Shown here: positions 17,719-26,118 of the stretch, one piece after another
Layout of the letters: each line of letters begins with the position of its first letter
Numbering within the stretch: the stretch's first letter is position 1
NCBI RefSeq assembly: GCF_016862115.1
Contig: NZ_BOMI01000077.1
Coordinates: 50,557 to 114,556 of the forward strand
Reading direction: 5' to 3'
Source: Paractinoplanes deccanensis
GTDB lineage: Bacteria > Actinomycetota > Actinomycetes > Mycobacteriales > Micromonosporaceae
Length of the DNA stretch: 64,000 nt
Notes under the pieces: generated by a model
Databases searched by the model: none
What the model was told of the DNA's origin: nothing
Seen by the model: only the letters and a program-made list of their open reading frames with translations
Position numbers and translations under genes: made by a program

Positions 17719-17758
17719 AATCAAGCCGAGTGAGCCACCTCTCAGAAGGAGAGTCGAG

Positions 17759-18163
17759 ATGCGTATCGGCGAACTGGCCGCCCGCACCGGCGTCAGCGTC
17801 CGAGCACTGCGCTACTACGAACAGCAGAACCTGCTCACCGCCACGCGCGGCTCGAGCAGCCACCGCCGCTACCCGGAGAGCGCGGCCGAGCGGGTCCAGC
17901 TGATCCAGCAGCTCTACCGAGCCGGCCTCACCAGCAAGACCATCGTCGACCTGCTGCCACGCGTCGTCGACGGTCGCGCCACCCCGGCGCTGCTGGAACA
18001 GTTGACGGCCGAACGGGAACAGATCGACCAGCGCATCACCGACCTCGTCCGGACCCGCGACCGGCTCGACGCGGTGATCGCCAACGCGACCAACAACATG
18101 CTCACCGGTACCGTCTGCCGCGACGACGGCGCGCCTGGCGAACGGCGAACTGCCGGCCGATGA
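17759..18163 (+). CDS. MerR-family transcriptional regulator
   Basis: The 134-residue product starts at ATG 17759 behind AGAAGGAGAG. The winged helix-turn-helix is MRIGELAARTGVSVRALRYYEQQNLL, with SSHRRYPESAAERVQLIQQL. A dimerisation helix follows (LLEQLTAEREQIDQRITDLVRTRDRLDAVI). A single late Cys (TVCRDDG) gives no obvious metal site, so a small-molecule or oxidative cue is more likely. It is divergent from the chlorophyllase-like hydrolase. Confidence 0.9.
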   Translation: MRIGELAARTGVSVRALRYYEQQNLLTATRGSSSHRRYPESAAERVQLIQQLYRAGLTSKTIVDLLPRVVDGRATPALLEQLTAEREQIDQRITDLVRTRDRLDAVIANATNNMLTGTVCRDDGAPGERRTAGR

Positions 18164-18181
18164 GTCGTGAAGCCTGCGGTC

Positions 18182-19081
18182 TCATCGGCCGAGCGTGAGC
18201 GGCGTTTCGGTGGTGACGTGGGTCAGTTTGCCGGGGTTGCGGACGTAGTAGAGGCCGTCGATGAGCGAGCCGTCGACCCGGACGGTGAGCACGCCGTCGA
18301 GTTCGCCGTCCAGGCGTACGAGAAGTGCGGGGTTGCCGTTGATGGTGATGGGGTGGGTCGTGAGGGTGCCGGGGACCTTGCCGAGGCCGCCGAGGAACAT
18401 GCGAGCCACCTTGTCCGCGCCGGTGACCGGTCGCAGCGTGGCGTGCTTGACCCCACCGCCGTCGCCGACCAGGACGACTCCGGGAGCGAGCACGTCCAGC
18501 AGGCTCTGCGGATCTCCCGTCTCGATCGCGCTCTGCAGCGACTTCAGTGCCGCCCGGGTCTGGCCGGCGGAGACGGTCTGGCGTGGGCGGCGCGCGTCGA
18601 CGTGCCGGCGGGCACGGTGGGCGATCTGGCGTACGGCGGTGGTGGTCCTGCCGATGGCCGCGGCGATGTCGTCGTAGTCGACGGCGAAGACCTCGCGCAG
18701 CACGAAGACGGCACGCTCGGTCGGCGACAGGGTCTCGAGGACGAGCATGAGCGCGATCGACATGCTGTCGGCGAGCTCCACGTCCTCGGCGATGTCGGGC
18801 GTGGTCAGCAGCGGCTCGGGCAGCCACGGGCCGACGTACGCCTCCCGGCGGCGTTTCATGGTGCGCATGCGATTGAGCGACTGCCGGGTGACGATCCGCA
18901 CCAGGTAGGCCCGCTCGTCGCGCACCTGGCTGAGATCGACGTCGATCCAGCGCAGCCAGGTCTCCTGGAGGACGTCCTCCGCGTCCGCGGCCGATCCGAG
19001 CATCTCGTAGGCGACGGTGAAGAGCAGGTTGCGGTAGCTGAGGAACGATGCGGTCGCCGGGTCGACGACGTGGTCAGGCAC
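18182..19081 (-). CDS. sigJ: ECF41-type sigma factor (SigJ-like) with SnoaL-like C-terminal domain
   Basis: The 299-residue product has regions 2 and 4 (EDVLQETWLRWIDVD, LSPTERAVFVLREVFAVDYDDIAAAIGRTTTAVRQIAHRARRHV) and a 120-residue NTF2/SnoaL-like extension. It carries the three ECF41 signatures: WLPEPL (86-91) in the linker, DGGG (207-210), and NPGKL (282-286; NPDKL in most relatives). In ECF41 sigma factors the extension takes the place of a separate anti-sigma factor. The gene overlaps the 3' end of the flavin oxidoreductase by 8 bp and is downstream of it in one operon. The symbol is by family resemblance. Confidence 0.88.
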   Translation of the reverse strand: MPDHVVDPATASFLSYRNLLFTVAYEMLGSAADAEDVLQETWLRWIDVDLSQVRDERAYLVRIVTRQSLNRMRTMKRRREAYVGPWLPEPLLTTPDIAEDVELADSMSIALMLVLETLSPTERAVFVLREVFAVDYDDIAAAIGRTTTAVRQIAHRARRHVDARRPRQTVSAGQTRAALKSLQSAIETGDPQSLLDVLAPGVVLVGDGGGVKHATLRPVTGADKVARMFLGGLGKVPGTLTTHPITINGNPALLVRLDGELDGVLTVRVDGSLIDGLYYVRNPGKLTHVTTETPLTLGR

Positions 19082-20264
19082 TGTCCGCTCCCGCCCGCTC
19101 GGGCGTGGCCTCCGCCAGTAGTTGCTGCCGCTTGTTGTTGCCGAGCCACGTGTACGACCCCGGCTTGCCGGCCTCGTTCACCAGATGCTTGACGGCGAAC
19201 TTGTACGTGAGCGCCTTGAGCTTCGCCCCGAGACGGCCGCCGACGTACACCCCGATGGCGGTGTCGTCGCGGCCCGCCAGCTGATAGATGCCGGCGTGAT
19301 GCCCCAGGCCGACACACATGGCACCGAAGAACACGGTCATCGGCTCCGGCGGCAAGCTCGCCATGCGGCGCAGCACCGTGTCGGCCGCATGCGCGCCCAG
19401 ACACCCGGCGGTGTAAGCGCTCATCCGGTACGGCACGCCGGACGGCGCCACCGCGTCCCCGGCCGCGACGATACGCTCGTCGTTCACGCTGGTCAGCGTC
19501 TCGTCGGTGAGCAGGCGCCCGACGGCGTCGGTGGCCAGCCCGCTGCGCGCGGCGAGATCCGGCACCCCGAAACCCGCCGTCCAGATGGTGACCGCACCAG
19601 GCACCGTACGACCGTCACCGAGCCGTACGCCGTCCCGCAGGACCTCCGTGACCTTGCTGCCCGGACCGTCGATGACCCGCACGCCGACCCGGGCGAGCGA
19701 CTTGGCGGCGGCACGCCGCGCCCGCGGATGCAGGTACGCGCCGAGCGCACCCCCGCAGGCCAGGCTCACCCGATGCCCCTGCTCGGCCAGCTCGGCGGCG
19801 GTCTCGATGCCGGTCGGCCCGGCACCGACAACCGTGACGCCGGCCCCCGCGGGCAGACCGTCGATGACGGCACGCACCCGCCGCGCCGCTTCCAGGGTGG
19901 CCATCGGATAGGCGAACTCGGCCGCGCCGGGAACGAGCCCTTCGGCGCTTCCACTGCCCACCGCATAGATCAGATAGTCGTACGCCACCACGCCGCCCTC
20001 GGCCAGCGTCACGCTGCGCCCGGCCGCGTCGATCTCCGTGACGCTGTCGACAACCAGCCGAACACCGTCGGCCAGCACCTCCCGGTACTCCACGACGGCA
20101 TCGTGTGTCCCGGCAACCAGCTGGTGCAAGCGAAGCCGCACCACGAACTCGGCCCGCGGATTCACCACCGTCACGGCGACGTCGTCGCGCTGCGTCAGCC
20201 GATTGGCCGCCATGACACCGGCGAACCCACCGCCGATCACCACCACTCGAGTGCTTCCCGCCAT
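19074..20264 (-). CDS. FAD-dependent NAD(P)H dehydrogenase-like oxidoreductase
   Basis: The 396-residue product starts at ATG 20264 behind AGGAGGGAG. Two Rossmann motifs are seen: VVVIGGGFAGVMAANRL for FAD and VTVVGAGPTGIETAAELAEQG for NAD(P)H. A late FAD contact is VNDERIVAAGDAVAPSGVPYRMSAYTAGCLGAH. This matches the type II NADH dehydrogenase / AIF-like family (usual length about 390-420). Known ECF41 sigma factors sit beside one oxidoreductase-type partner; here the partner precedes and overlaps the sigma gene. It may reduce a quinone or another acceptor at the membrane. The substrate is inferred only. Confidence 0.88.
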   Translation of the reverse strand: MAGSTRVVVIGGGFAGVMAANRLTQRDDVAVTVVNPRAEFVVRLRLHQLVAGTHDAVVEYREVLADGVRLVVDSVTEIDAAGRSVTLAEGGVVAYDYLIYAVGSGSAEGLVPGAAEFAYPMATLEAARRVRAVIDGLPAGAGVTVVGAGPTGIETAAELAEQGHRVSLACGGALGAYLHPRARRAAAKSLARVGVRVIDGPGSKVTEVLRDGVRLGDGRTVPGAVTIWTAGFGVPDLAARSGLATDAVGRLLTDETLTSVNDERIVAAGDAVAPSGVPYRMSAYTAGCLGAHAADTVLRRMASLPPEPMTVFFGAMCVGLGHHAGIYQLAGRDDTAIGVYVGGRLGAKLKALTYKFAVKHLVNEAGKPGSYTWLGNNKRQQLLAEATPERAGADSA

Positions 20265-20296
20265 GTCCTGACTCCCTCCTCGCGGTTCGGACCCAA

Positions 20297-20323
20297 GACA
20301 CCGGCGAAAATCCTCATGTGACA
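20297..20323 (-). promoter_or_regulatory. Candidate ECF41-dependent promoter
   Basis: Read on the minus strand, TGTCACA (20323-20317) is followed by a 16-nt spacer and TGTC (20300-20297). The published ECF41 consensus is TGTCACA-N16-CGTC; only one base of the -10 differs. It lies 33 bp upstream of the oxidoreductase start, as expected for autoregulation of this operon. Confidence 0.7.
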
Positions 20324-20631
20324 TCCGTGGCCCAGGTCACACACGGGCCACGTCGGCATCGTCGCAGGATCTCATCGGCGGCCCAGCGCACTACCGCCGT
20401 GTGCGTCCGACCGGACCTGCCACCGCCACCGGCACGCCGGCGTCGGATCGGTCAGGTGTTGAGGTCACGGCGGTTGAACCGGCGATGCCCGCCTGATCGA
20501 CCGATGGCGCGCGCCGGACAGCGACCTTGCTCTCGGGCGGCACACCGGTTGAGAAGCGCGGGGCCGGGTTATTGAGGTGACGGGTCGTCAGCAGGGTGGT
20601 CTGTGAAAGCGTGTCGGTTCCGGAGGCTGTC
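20324..20631. other. Gap without a supported gene
   Basis: This 308-bp stretch holds the upstream side of the oxidoreductase promoter, including GGTCACAC near 20335, and the leader of the broken STAS gene with its GGAGG at 20622-20626. Short open frames here show no domain or ribosome site. Confidence 0.6.
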
Positions 20632-20984
20632 GTGAATCTTCAGTTGTCAGGACGGGCGGGTAGAGCCTGCACCTGGTGAAGGCCGGCGGCCAACTCGACA
20701 TGGACACCGCGCCGGAGCTGGACGACTTCCTTCGGCAGGTCGCCGACGCCGGCAACGTCCAGGTGGTTCTGGACTTCGCCGACGTGTCGTTTCTCGATTC
20801 CAGCGGGCTGGGCCTTCTCATGGTCTGGTTCAAGGAGTTGCAGAGCAGAGGCGGCCGGTTGTGCGTCGCCGCGGTGCAGGAGATCGTCGCGTACGTGTTG
20901 CGGGTGGCGGCGGTGGACCAGGTGCTGGACGTTTACGACACGGTGGAAGCGGCCGAGGCGGACATGCCGCCGCTGACGGCGTGA
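20632..20984 (+). pseudogene. Anti-sigma factor antagonist (STAS), 5' frameshift
   Basis: A good ribosome site (GGAGG, 20622-20626) precedes GTG 20632, which opens VNLQLSGRAG, the usual start of this family. That frame stops at 20677, while the STAS body continues one frame over from about 20664 as SLHLVKAGGQLDMDTAPELDD through VSFLDSSGLGLLMV to the stop at 20984. Restoring one base near 20660 would give a normal protein of about 117 residues. If real, translation could only start at GTG 20676, losing the first strand. This is the only STAS copy here with the canonical phosphorylatable serine (FLDSSG). A sequencing error is possible. Confidence 0.7.
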
Positions 20985-21039
20985 GCGCCGCGGTGCGGTC
21001 AGCGGCGGTCGGCTGAGGTGGCGGCGGACACGTCGGCGC

Positions 21040-21657
21040 CCGCATGGGTACGGCGTTGCCGCTCTGCGTTCGCGCATGCCGTCGGTGACGACGACCAGGC
21101 GATCACCAGGTTCCATCGTCACCTCACCGGCGCGGACCTTCCGGTCGGGGAACATGCCGAGGCCGAGGTTGCGAGGCAGCGCCAGCTCGTCGAGGTCACC
21201 TCGGCGGATCAGGATCGGCGGCACGTGGCCGGCGTTGACCAGCTCGCACCTGCCGGTAGTGAGGTCGAGGCGTCCGAGGACGGCGGTGAGGAAGGCGCCG
21301 CGGGCCGGGGCGTGCCGGGCGATCGCGTCGCCCGGCGTTGGATTTCGGCGGACAGGCTGAACGGGGTGGCGCTCACCTGCACCACCTGGGTGCGTAACGC
21401 CCGCTCCTGAGGGCCGCCGTCGAACGGCAGCAGGGTCGCTGCCTCGGCGCCGTCGCGGCGGCCGTCCGCTGATCCGAGCGGGATGTGTGCCAGCCTGACC
21501 AAAGCCCGGCCGCTGAGGTCCGCGATGAGGAAGGAAACGGTGCTGGCGTGCAGCGCCGTACCGAGTTCACGGGTGACGGCCTCGACGGCGTTCACCGGTG
21601 TAGCGTCCTCGGCGCCGCCAGCATCCCGGACAGCGCCACCTCAACCGACGGATCCAT
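21040..21657 (-). pseudogene. SpoIIE-family serine phosphatase, heavily damaged
   Basis: Minus-strand pieces match the actinobacterial PP2C/SpoIIE phosphatases that act on STAS antagonists. MDPSVEVALSGMLAA (from 21657) needs one extra base near 21620 to reach DATPVNAVEAVTRELGTAL and the GAF-like ADLSGRALVRLAHIPLGS. RTQVVQV then runs straight into PFSLSAEIQRR (most of the GAF core missing). A further gap leads to ARHAPARGAFLTAVLGRL and ELVNAGHVPPILIRRGDL in another frame, ending at VVTDGMRERRA without the usual tail. At least one frameshift, two internal deletions and a truncation are needed. The conserved first metal-binding segment (DIGGD motif) is absent. Confidence 0.75.
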
Positions 21658-21784
21658 ATCGGCAGCATACGGACGTCCGGGCAGGTCACCGCATCCGCGG
21701 CTGTTCCCCTGAGCGGTGATGATCGATTACGATGCACCGACTCGCCGCAGGGCTGATCCCGGCGAACATTCATGGGGATGCCAA

Positions 21785-23779
21785 TTGAACAGTTGGAGCA
21801 TGCGCGTCACGCGCACCGTTGTGGGCGTGACGGCATCGGCTTCGGTCATCGTGGGTGCCGTCGGGCCGGCACGGGCGGACACGTACGCCGGCCTGCCTAT
21901 CGGCAAGGTCGGCGAAGTCGTCGTCGATGGTACCCACCAGCGGGTTCTCATCAGTGACCCCAGCACGAGCAAGATCATCCAGACCGACTACAACGGCGCT
22001 GTGACCGCGGCCAGGGACGGTTACCCCAGCGTCGAAGACCTCCTTCTCTCGGCCGACAGGACACGGCTCTACGCCGCCTGGCCCGAGGGCCACGCGATCG
22101 TCGCGCTCGACGCGACCGACCTGAGCGAGATCACCCGGTACGACGTCGGCTCGGCCGTCCGCCCGCACACGCTGGCCGCGGCCGGCGACCGGATCTGGTT
22201 CGGCTACGAGTCGGCCGCGGACGCGGGAGGCATCGGCTCCCTCGACCTGCGCGGCGACGACCCGCGGGTCACGCTGGACGACGGCACGTCGAAGTGGCTG
22301 GACGCACCCCGGCTGGCGACGGCCGCGAACAAGCCCGGCGTTCTCGCCGCCGCCGGTCGCGTTCCGGCCGAGGGCGACTTCAAGGCCGCGATGGCGGTCT
22401 TCGACGTGACCGGCGACGCCCCGCAGCGCACCGCTCGGGTCGACTTCTATGCCAAGCCGTACGAGATCGCGCTGACCCCGGACGGCTCGACCCTGCTCTA
22501 CCCGTGGAACGACACGCTCGTTTCCCGGCGCACCTCGGACCTCGCCACCACGTCGACCGTGTACAAGATGACGCACACCGCGAACGCGGTGGACGTTGCG
22601 CCCGACGGCACGGTGGCAGGCGGCGCTTCCGCCCCGTACGACCCGGACCTGTATGTCTTCACGCCGGGCAACACGCTCGTCCGGCGCTACGAGCTGCCGG
22701 ACACCGGCAAGGCGAGCTGGACCTCCGACACCCTCGACGACGGAGCTCTCGCCTGGGAGCCGGGCAGCGGCCAGCTCTTCGCTGTCGCCTACAACGACGT
22801 GGACAAGTACTCGCTGCGCCGGCTGACGGCCCCGAGGAAGTCGGTGCCGACGCTCACGCTTACCGGACCGACCTCGGGCAAGCGGGCCGTCGCGCTGGCC
22901 CTGACCGGCAAACTGACCTCCTCACTGCCCCTGCCGACAGGTACGGCCGTGACAGTCACCCGCACCGATCCGGAGTACCCGAAGGGCCGCGCCATGAGCA
23001 CGGTGCGGACCGCGACCGGGGGCGCCATCACCGTCAAGGATCTTCCGCCGGCCGGCGGCCGGGTCACCTACACCATCCGGTACGCCGGAGACGCGACGCA
23101 CGAGCCGGCCGTGGCCGTCTGGTCGGTCCAGATCGCCAAGAGCACCCCGGTTCTGACGCTCAACCGCAAGACCAACACCGTCTTCTCGTACGGATCGAAG
23201 GTGTCCGTCACCGCACATCTGGGCGGCGCCTACAAGAATCGCACGGTCGCGATCTACGTCGACCCGTACGGCGCCGACCAGCCGAACAAGGCGGTCCGGG
23301 TGACCACGGTCAACAGCAAGGGCGACCTGGCGGCCACGATCACCCTGACCCGCAACAGCCGGATCTCCGCCGTCTTCACGGGCGACACCCGCGTCGCCGC
23401 GAAGTCGGTCTCCATCGTGGCGCAGACCAGGGTGCGGATCTCGCAGACGGCGAAGGGCCAGTACAAGAAGGCCAACAACTACAACTACTTCCACGCCAAG
23501 ACGCAGCCGCGCTTCACGACCACGATGACCTACATGAAGGGCCGCAGCCAGCACGTCGTCGTGGAGTACTACGCCGGCGGCAGCTGGCAGCTCTGGGGCT
23601 ACGGCTTCATCCCGCTGGCCTCGAACGGCACCTCGACGGCCACGATCGTCGGCGCGCAGAGGAACATCCGCATGCGGGTCAAAGCCGGCTACGTGCCCGG
23701 CGGCCCCGGCCAGAACTCCGGCGACGCCCTCAACGTCACCACGTACACCCCATGGACGTACTTCATCGTCACCAAGTAA
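21785..23779 (+). CDS. Secreted beta-propeller protein with Ig-like repeat domains
   Basis: The product has about 664 residues. TTG 21785 follows GGGGA at good distance; ATG 21800 (MRVTRTVVGV) is the alternative, with GGAG too close. A signal peptide ends at VGPARA before DTYAGL. Residues to about 350 form a YncE/SMP-30-like propeller (VVVDGTHQRVLISDPSTSKI, YEIALTPDGSTLLYPW, VDVAPDGTVAGG). Two Ig-like beta domains follow (PTLTLTGPTSGKRAVALALTG; TPVLTLNRKTNTVFSYGSKVSV), then a Tyr-rich C-terminal module (YNYFHAKTQPRFTTTMTYMKGR, YYAGGSWQLWGYGF). There is no cell-wall anchor motif. Function is unknown; related full-length proteins are exported propeller proteins of actinomycetes. Confidence 0.85.
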   Translation: MNSWSMRVTRTVVGVTASASVIVGAVGPARADTYAGLPIGKVGEVVVDGTHQRVLISDPSTSKIIQTDYNGAVTAARDGYPSVEDLLLSADRTRLYAAWPEGHAIVALDATDLSEITRYDVGSAVRPHTLAAAGDRIWFGYESAADAGGIGSLDLRGDDPRVTLDDGTSKWLDAPRLATAANKPGVLAAAGRVPAEGDFKAAMAVFDVTGDAPQRTARVDFYAKPYEIALTPDGSTLLYPWNDTLVSRRTSDLATTSTVYKMTHTANAVDVAPDGTVAGGASAPYDPDLYVFTPGNTLVRRYELPDTGKASWTSDTLDDGALAWEPGSGQLFAVAYNDVDKYSLRRLTAPRKSVPTLTLTGPTSGKRAVALALTGKLTSSLPLPTGTAVTVTRTDPEYPKGRAMSTVRTATGGAITVKDLPPAGGRVTYTIRYAGDATHEPAVAVWSVQIAKSTPVLTLNRKTNTVFSYGSKVSVTAHLGGAYKNRTVAIYVDPYGADQPNKAVRVTTVNSKGDLAATITLTRNSRISAVFTGDTRVAAKSVSIVAQTRVRISQTAKGQYKKANNYNYFHAKTQPRFTTTMTYMKGRSQHVVVEYYAGGSWQLWGYGFIPLASNGTSTATIVGAQRNIRMRVKAGYVPGGPGQNSGDALNVTTYTPWTYFIVTK

Positions 23780-23786
23780 CGCTCCT

Positions 23787-23818
23787 CCGGGCGGCCACCG
23801 GCGAGGGTGGCCGCCCGG
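23787..23818 (+). terminator. Rho-independent-type terminator
   Basis: A perfect 13-bp stem (CCGGGCGGCCACC at 23787-23799 with complement at 23806-23818, 6-nt loop) starts 8 bp after the propeller-protein stop and is followed by CTTT at 23828. Confidence 0.8.
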
Positions 23819-23861
23819 GTCGCCGTCTTTGAGGGATCGGCGATGTCGCACCTTCAGGCAG

Positions 23862-23969
23862 ATCCAGCAGCATCGCCTCTTCGCGCTGGCCCCGCTCGGC
23901 GAAGATCTCCTTCGCCGCCTGGAGGATTCGCTGCCGAGGCTCTGCCGCACGTCTTGGCTTAGATGACAA
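23862..23969 (-). pseudogene. TetR-family regulator relic (N-terminus only)
   Basis: The minus strand from ATG 23969 reads MSSKPRRAAEPRQRILQAAK then EIFAERG, the first helix of a TetR DNA-binding domain. The homology then stops and the frame continues into the terminator region without the helix-turn-helix. Only about 30 residues of the gene remain. Confidence 0.5.
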
Positions 23970-24012
23970 ACGGTCCTTCTCGTGGTGGAGAAGGACCGTG
24001 CGGCGCAGGGTG

Positions 24013-24333
24013 TCAGGTGGCGTCGGTCTGCTGCCGGCTCTGGTGGTCGCGGTTCCGCTGAAGCGCTTCCTCGAGTTGGTCCTCGAGGATGATGATCCGG
24101 CAGGCGGCTTCGAGGGCCGTGCCCTGGCCGACCATCTCCCGGGCTCGTGCGGCCAGGCGCAGCTGGTAACGGGAGTAGCGGCGGTGTCCGCCGGCGGAAC
24201 GGAACGGAGTGATCAGTTTCGCCTCGTCGAGGCGGCGCAGGAAGTCCTGCGAGGCACCCACGATCTCAGCGGCGCGGCCCATCGTGTAGGCGGGGTAATC
24301 GTCGTCGTTCAGCATGTCTTCGGGTTGGGCCAT
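24013..24333 (-). CDS. MerR-like DNA-binding regulator
   Basis: The 106-residue product starts at ATG 24333 (MAQPEDMLNDDDYPAYT) behind GAGGA. Longer in-frame starts run through a perfect hairpin and are rejected. The winged helix-turn-helix is YTMGRAAEIVGASQDFLRRLDEAKLITPFRSAGGHRRYSRYQLRLAARARE, followed by a short helical tail (ALEAACRIIILEDQLEEALQRN). This matches small MerR-like proteins in actinobacteria, of unknown target. It stands alone between a TetR relic and a long gene-poor leader, so leader structures may control it. Confidence 0.82.
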   Translation of the reverse strand: MAQPEDMLNDDDYPAYTMGRAAEIVGASQDFLRRLDEAKLITPFRSAGGHRRYSRYQLRLAARAREMVGQGTALEAACRIIILEDQLEEALQRNRDHQSRQQTDAT

Positions 24334-24353
24334 ACATTCCTCGTCATGAACGA

Positions 24354-24382
24354 GGGCCCCGGCGCAGCATGCGCCGGGGCCC
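24354..24382. other. Perfect GC hairpin in the 5' leader of the MerR-like gene
   Basis: GGGCCCCGGCGCA (24354-24366) and its exact complement (24370-24382) with a 3-nt loop form a very stable stem, ending 21 bp before the start codon. No T run follows on either strand. It could be a leader attenuator, a ribosome-access switch or a terminator of an upstream transcript. Confidence 0.65.
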
Positions 24383-25067
24383 AGGGTTACGGGTTCAATA
24401 CACCATCTACCGACAGGTTCGTCGGGTTCTCGTTTCCACACCGTGCCGCTATCAGCGACAGCAGATGCGAGGATCGCGTAAGCGTGACCGGAGACCACCT
24501 CACATTCGATGTGACCACGGTGTCCACCCCAGAACTGGCACTACGTTCTGACGGCGGGCGATCCAACGGCGTCAAACCCTCCCTTTCCTCTGCTTTCACT
24601 TCCTGTGGTGCTACCCGCCGGTGCCGGAACCCCACGCGACTTCATGGCCCCGCACACGTACGACGGATCTCGGTGCATCAGGCGGAGCCCCGAACCTGCA
24701 TCGGCCCCTCCTGCGGCGCCTTGACCTGGAATTACGTCAAGGTCTTCGACTTGCCTCTTGCTGTGCTGCGTGCGGCGATATCGGTTCCACCGCAGTTACC
24801 GAGCGAGCCACGAGAACTTCCGGGCCCTGCTTGACGCTCGGCCTGTCACGTCTGCGTCGTCTACAGATCTCTGTCGTCAACGAAAGGTACCTTACCTAGA
24901 TCCACCGAGAAAATCTAGCTGTGTCGGACCAGATTTTCTGGCGACCGTCACGGCGGTTCCGCCGTGACCATCAACCTGCTCGCCTCAGCAGAACCGTCTG
25001 ACCTGCCCGCTCTGAGCGGGACCGGCGCTGTCTGGGCGTACACAAACCTGGTTGTCCCGGCTCGGAC
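24383..25067. other. Gene-poor stretch with several inverted repeats
   Basis: I find no supported gene in these 685 bp; the open frames have no domain, ribosome site or normal codon pattern, and the GC content is lower. It contains TCACAT-TCG-ATGTGA (24500-24514), AGAAAATCT/AGATTTTCT with a 14-nt spacer (24908-24939), and a 10-bp hairpin GTCACGGCGG/CCGCCGTGAC (24947-24968). Confidence 0.6.
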
Positions 25068-25101
25068 GGCGGGGGTGACCACCGCGGTGGTCACCCCCGC
25101 C
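25068..25101. terminator. Terminator palindrome of the secreted protease gene
   Basis: A perfect 34-bp palindrome centred on CCGCGG (arms GGCGGGGGTGACCACC) lies 8 bp beyond the protease stop at 25109 on the minus strand. Confidence 0.7.
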
Positions 25102-25108
25102 GGGCCGC

Positions 25109-25921
25109 TCACAGGAAGGAGCGGATCCAGGCCAGGATGGGCGCCAGGTCTACCCGCTGGGCGTAGGTCACGCCGGCGCAGTTGCTGTTGGTGACGTACG
25201 AGTTGACAGCCAGGACGGTGTTGCCGAGCAGGATCGGCCCGCCGGAGTCGCCGAAGCAGGTGCCGCCGCTGCCGCCGCCGGGGTTGGCGCGCACCTTGAG
25301 GAACAGGTCGCTGTGGGTGAAGTTGCCGGAGACCACCTCGGTGGGCGCGTACATGCGGATGCGCACGCCGGTCCAGCTCGGCGGGCCGTTGCCGCGGTTC
25401 TGCTGCTGCACGCCGTAGCCGACCAGGTCCACCGGGGTGCCGGTGGCGAGCGTGTCGACCAGCCCCGGGCTGGGCAGCCGGCCGTAGGTGCTCACCACGG
25501 ACGCGGGCACCGGCTCGGAAAGGACGATGATGCCGACGTCGTACTGGGCGAAGCTCGGCAGGCCCGGGCCGCACGGCGAGTCGCAGTAGCCGGGATAGGT
25601 GTACGGCGTGCCCTCGTACGAGGTGAGCCCGCCGTACGGGTACTCGGCGTTGGTCTGGACGTTGTCGGCGAACCACACCCGGGCCCGGACGGCCCCGTCG
25701 GTGCAGTGGCCGGCGGTGAGGAAGACCGTCGGTGATAGCAGGGTGCCGCTGCACCGCCAGGTCGGGGTGGCCACGCCGTTCACGACGGTGTCGAAGATGG
25801 CCAGGCCGACGTACGGGTGCCGGCCGTTGTCCGGCTGGCCGTTGGTGATCGCCTGTGCCGGGCCGGAGGTGGCGGTCAGCAGGGCGATGAGGGTGGCGCA
25901 GAGGATGAACAGTCGCCTCAT
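25109..25921 (-). CDS. Secreted trypsin-like serine protease (S1 family)
   Basis: The 270-residue product starts at ATG 25921 (MRRLFILCATLIALLTATSG). The signal peptide ends about PAQA before ITNGQPDNGRHPYVG, which resembles a trypsin activation sequence. The triad is complete: His72 in LTAGHC, Asp128 in YDVGII, Ser226 in GDSGGP. Six or more cysteines suit disulphides outside the cell. There is no propeptide of alpha-lytic type. It is monocistronic, with a strong palindromic terminator. Probable role: extracellular protein degradation. Confidence 0.92.
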   Translation of the reverse strand: MRRLFILCATLIALLTATSGPAQAITNGQPDNGRHPYVGLAIFDTVVNGVATPTWRCSGTLLSPTVFLTAGHCTDGAVRARVWFADNVQTNAEYPYGGLTSYEGTPYTYPGYCDSPCGPGLPSFAQYDVGIIVLSEPVPASVVSTYGRLPSPGLVDTLATGTPVDLVGYGVQQQNRGNGPPSWTGVRIRMYAPTEVVSGNFTHSDLFLKVRANPGGGSGGTCFGDSGGPILLGNTVLAVNSYVTNSNCAGVTYAQRVDLAPILAWIRSFL

Positions 25922-26118
25922 GGGCTCACCGTTTCCTGATTGAGGGCAGGCCCCGTCACTGCCCGTATTCGTCAGATGACGCCTCACCATAGACAGTGAT
26001 GCATCGCATAGCTCAACCGCCGGAACGGTCGATTGACGTCCGCCGGACGGTCGATAACTCGCCAGAGGTGCGGGGCGGGTCCAGCTCTCTCCTCCGACGC
26101 GCCGAAGCAGGTCGTGGC

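Noticed and set aside
20318..20575. An 85-codon frame between the ECF41 operon and the STAS gene.
   Set aside because: Very Arg/Pro-rich, no start context, and it overlaps the candidate ECF41 promoter region.
24369..24967. Short frames in the gene-poor stretch that might be small proteins.
   Set aside because: None has a ribosome site or third-position GC bias, and they are interrupted by inverted repeats.
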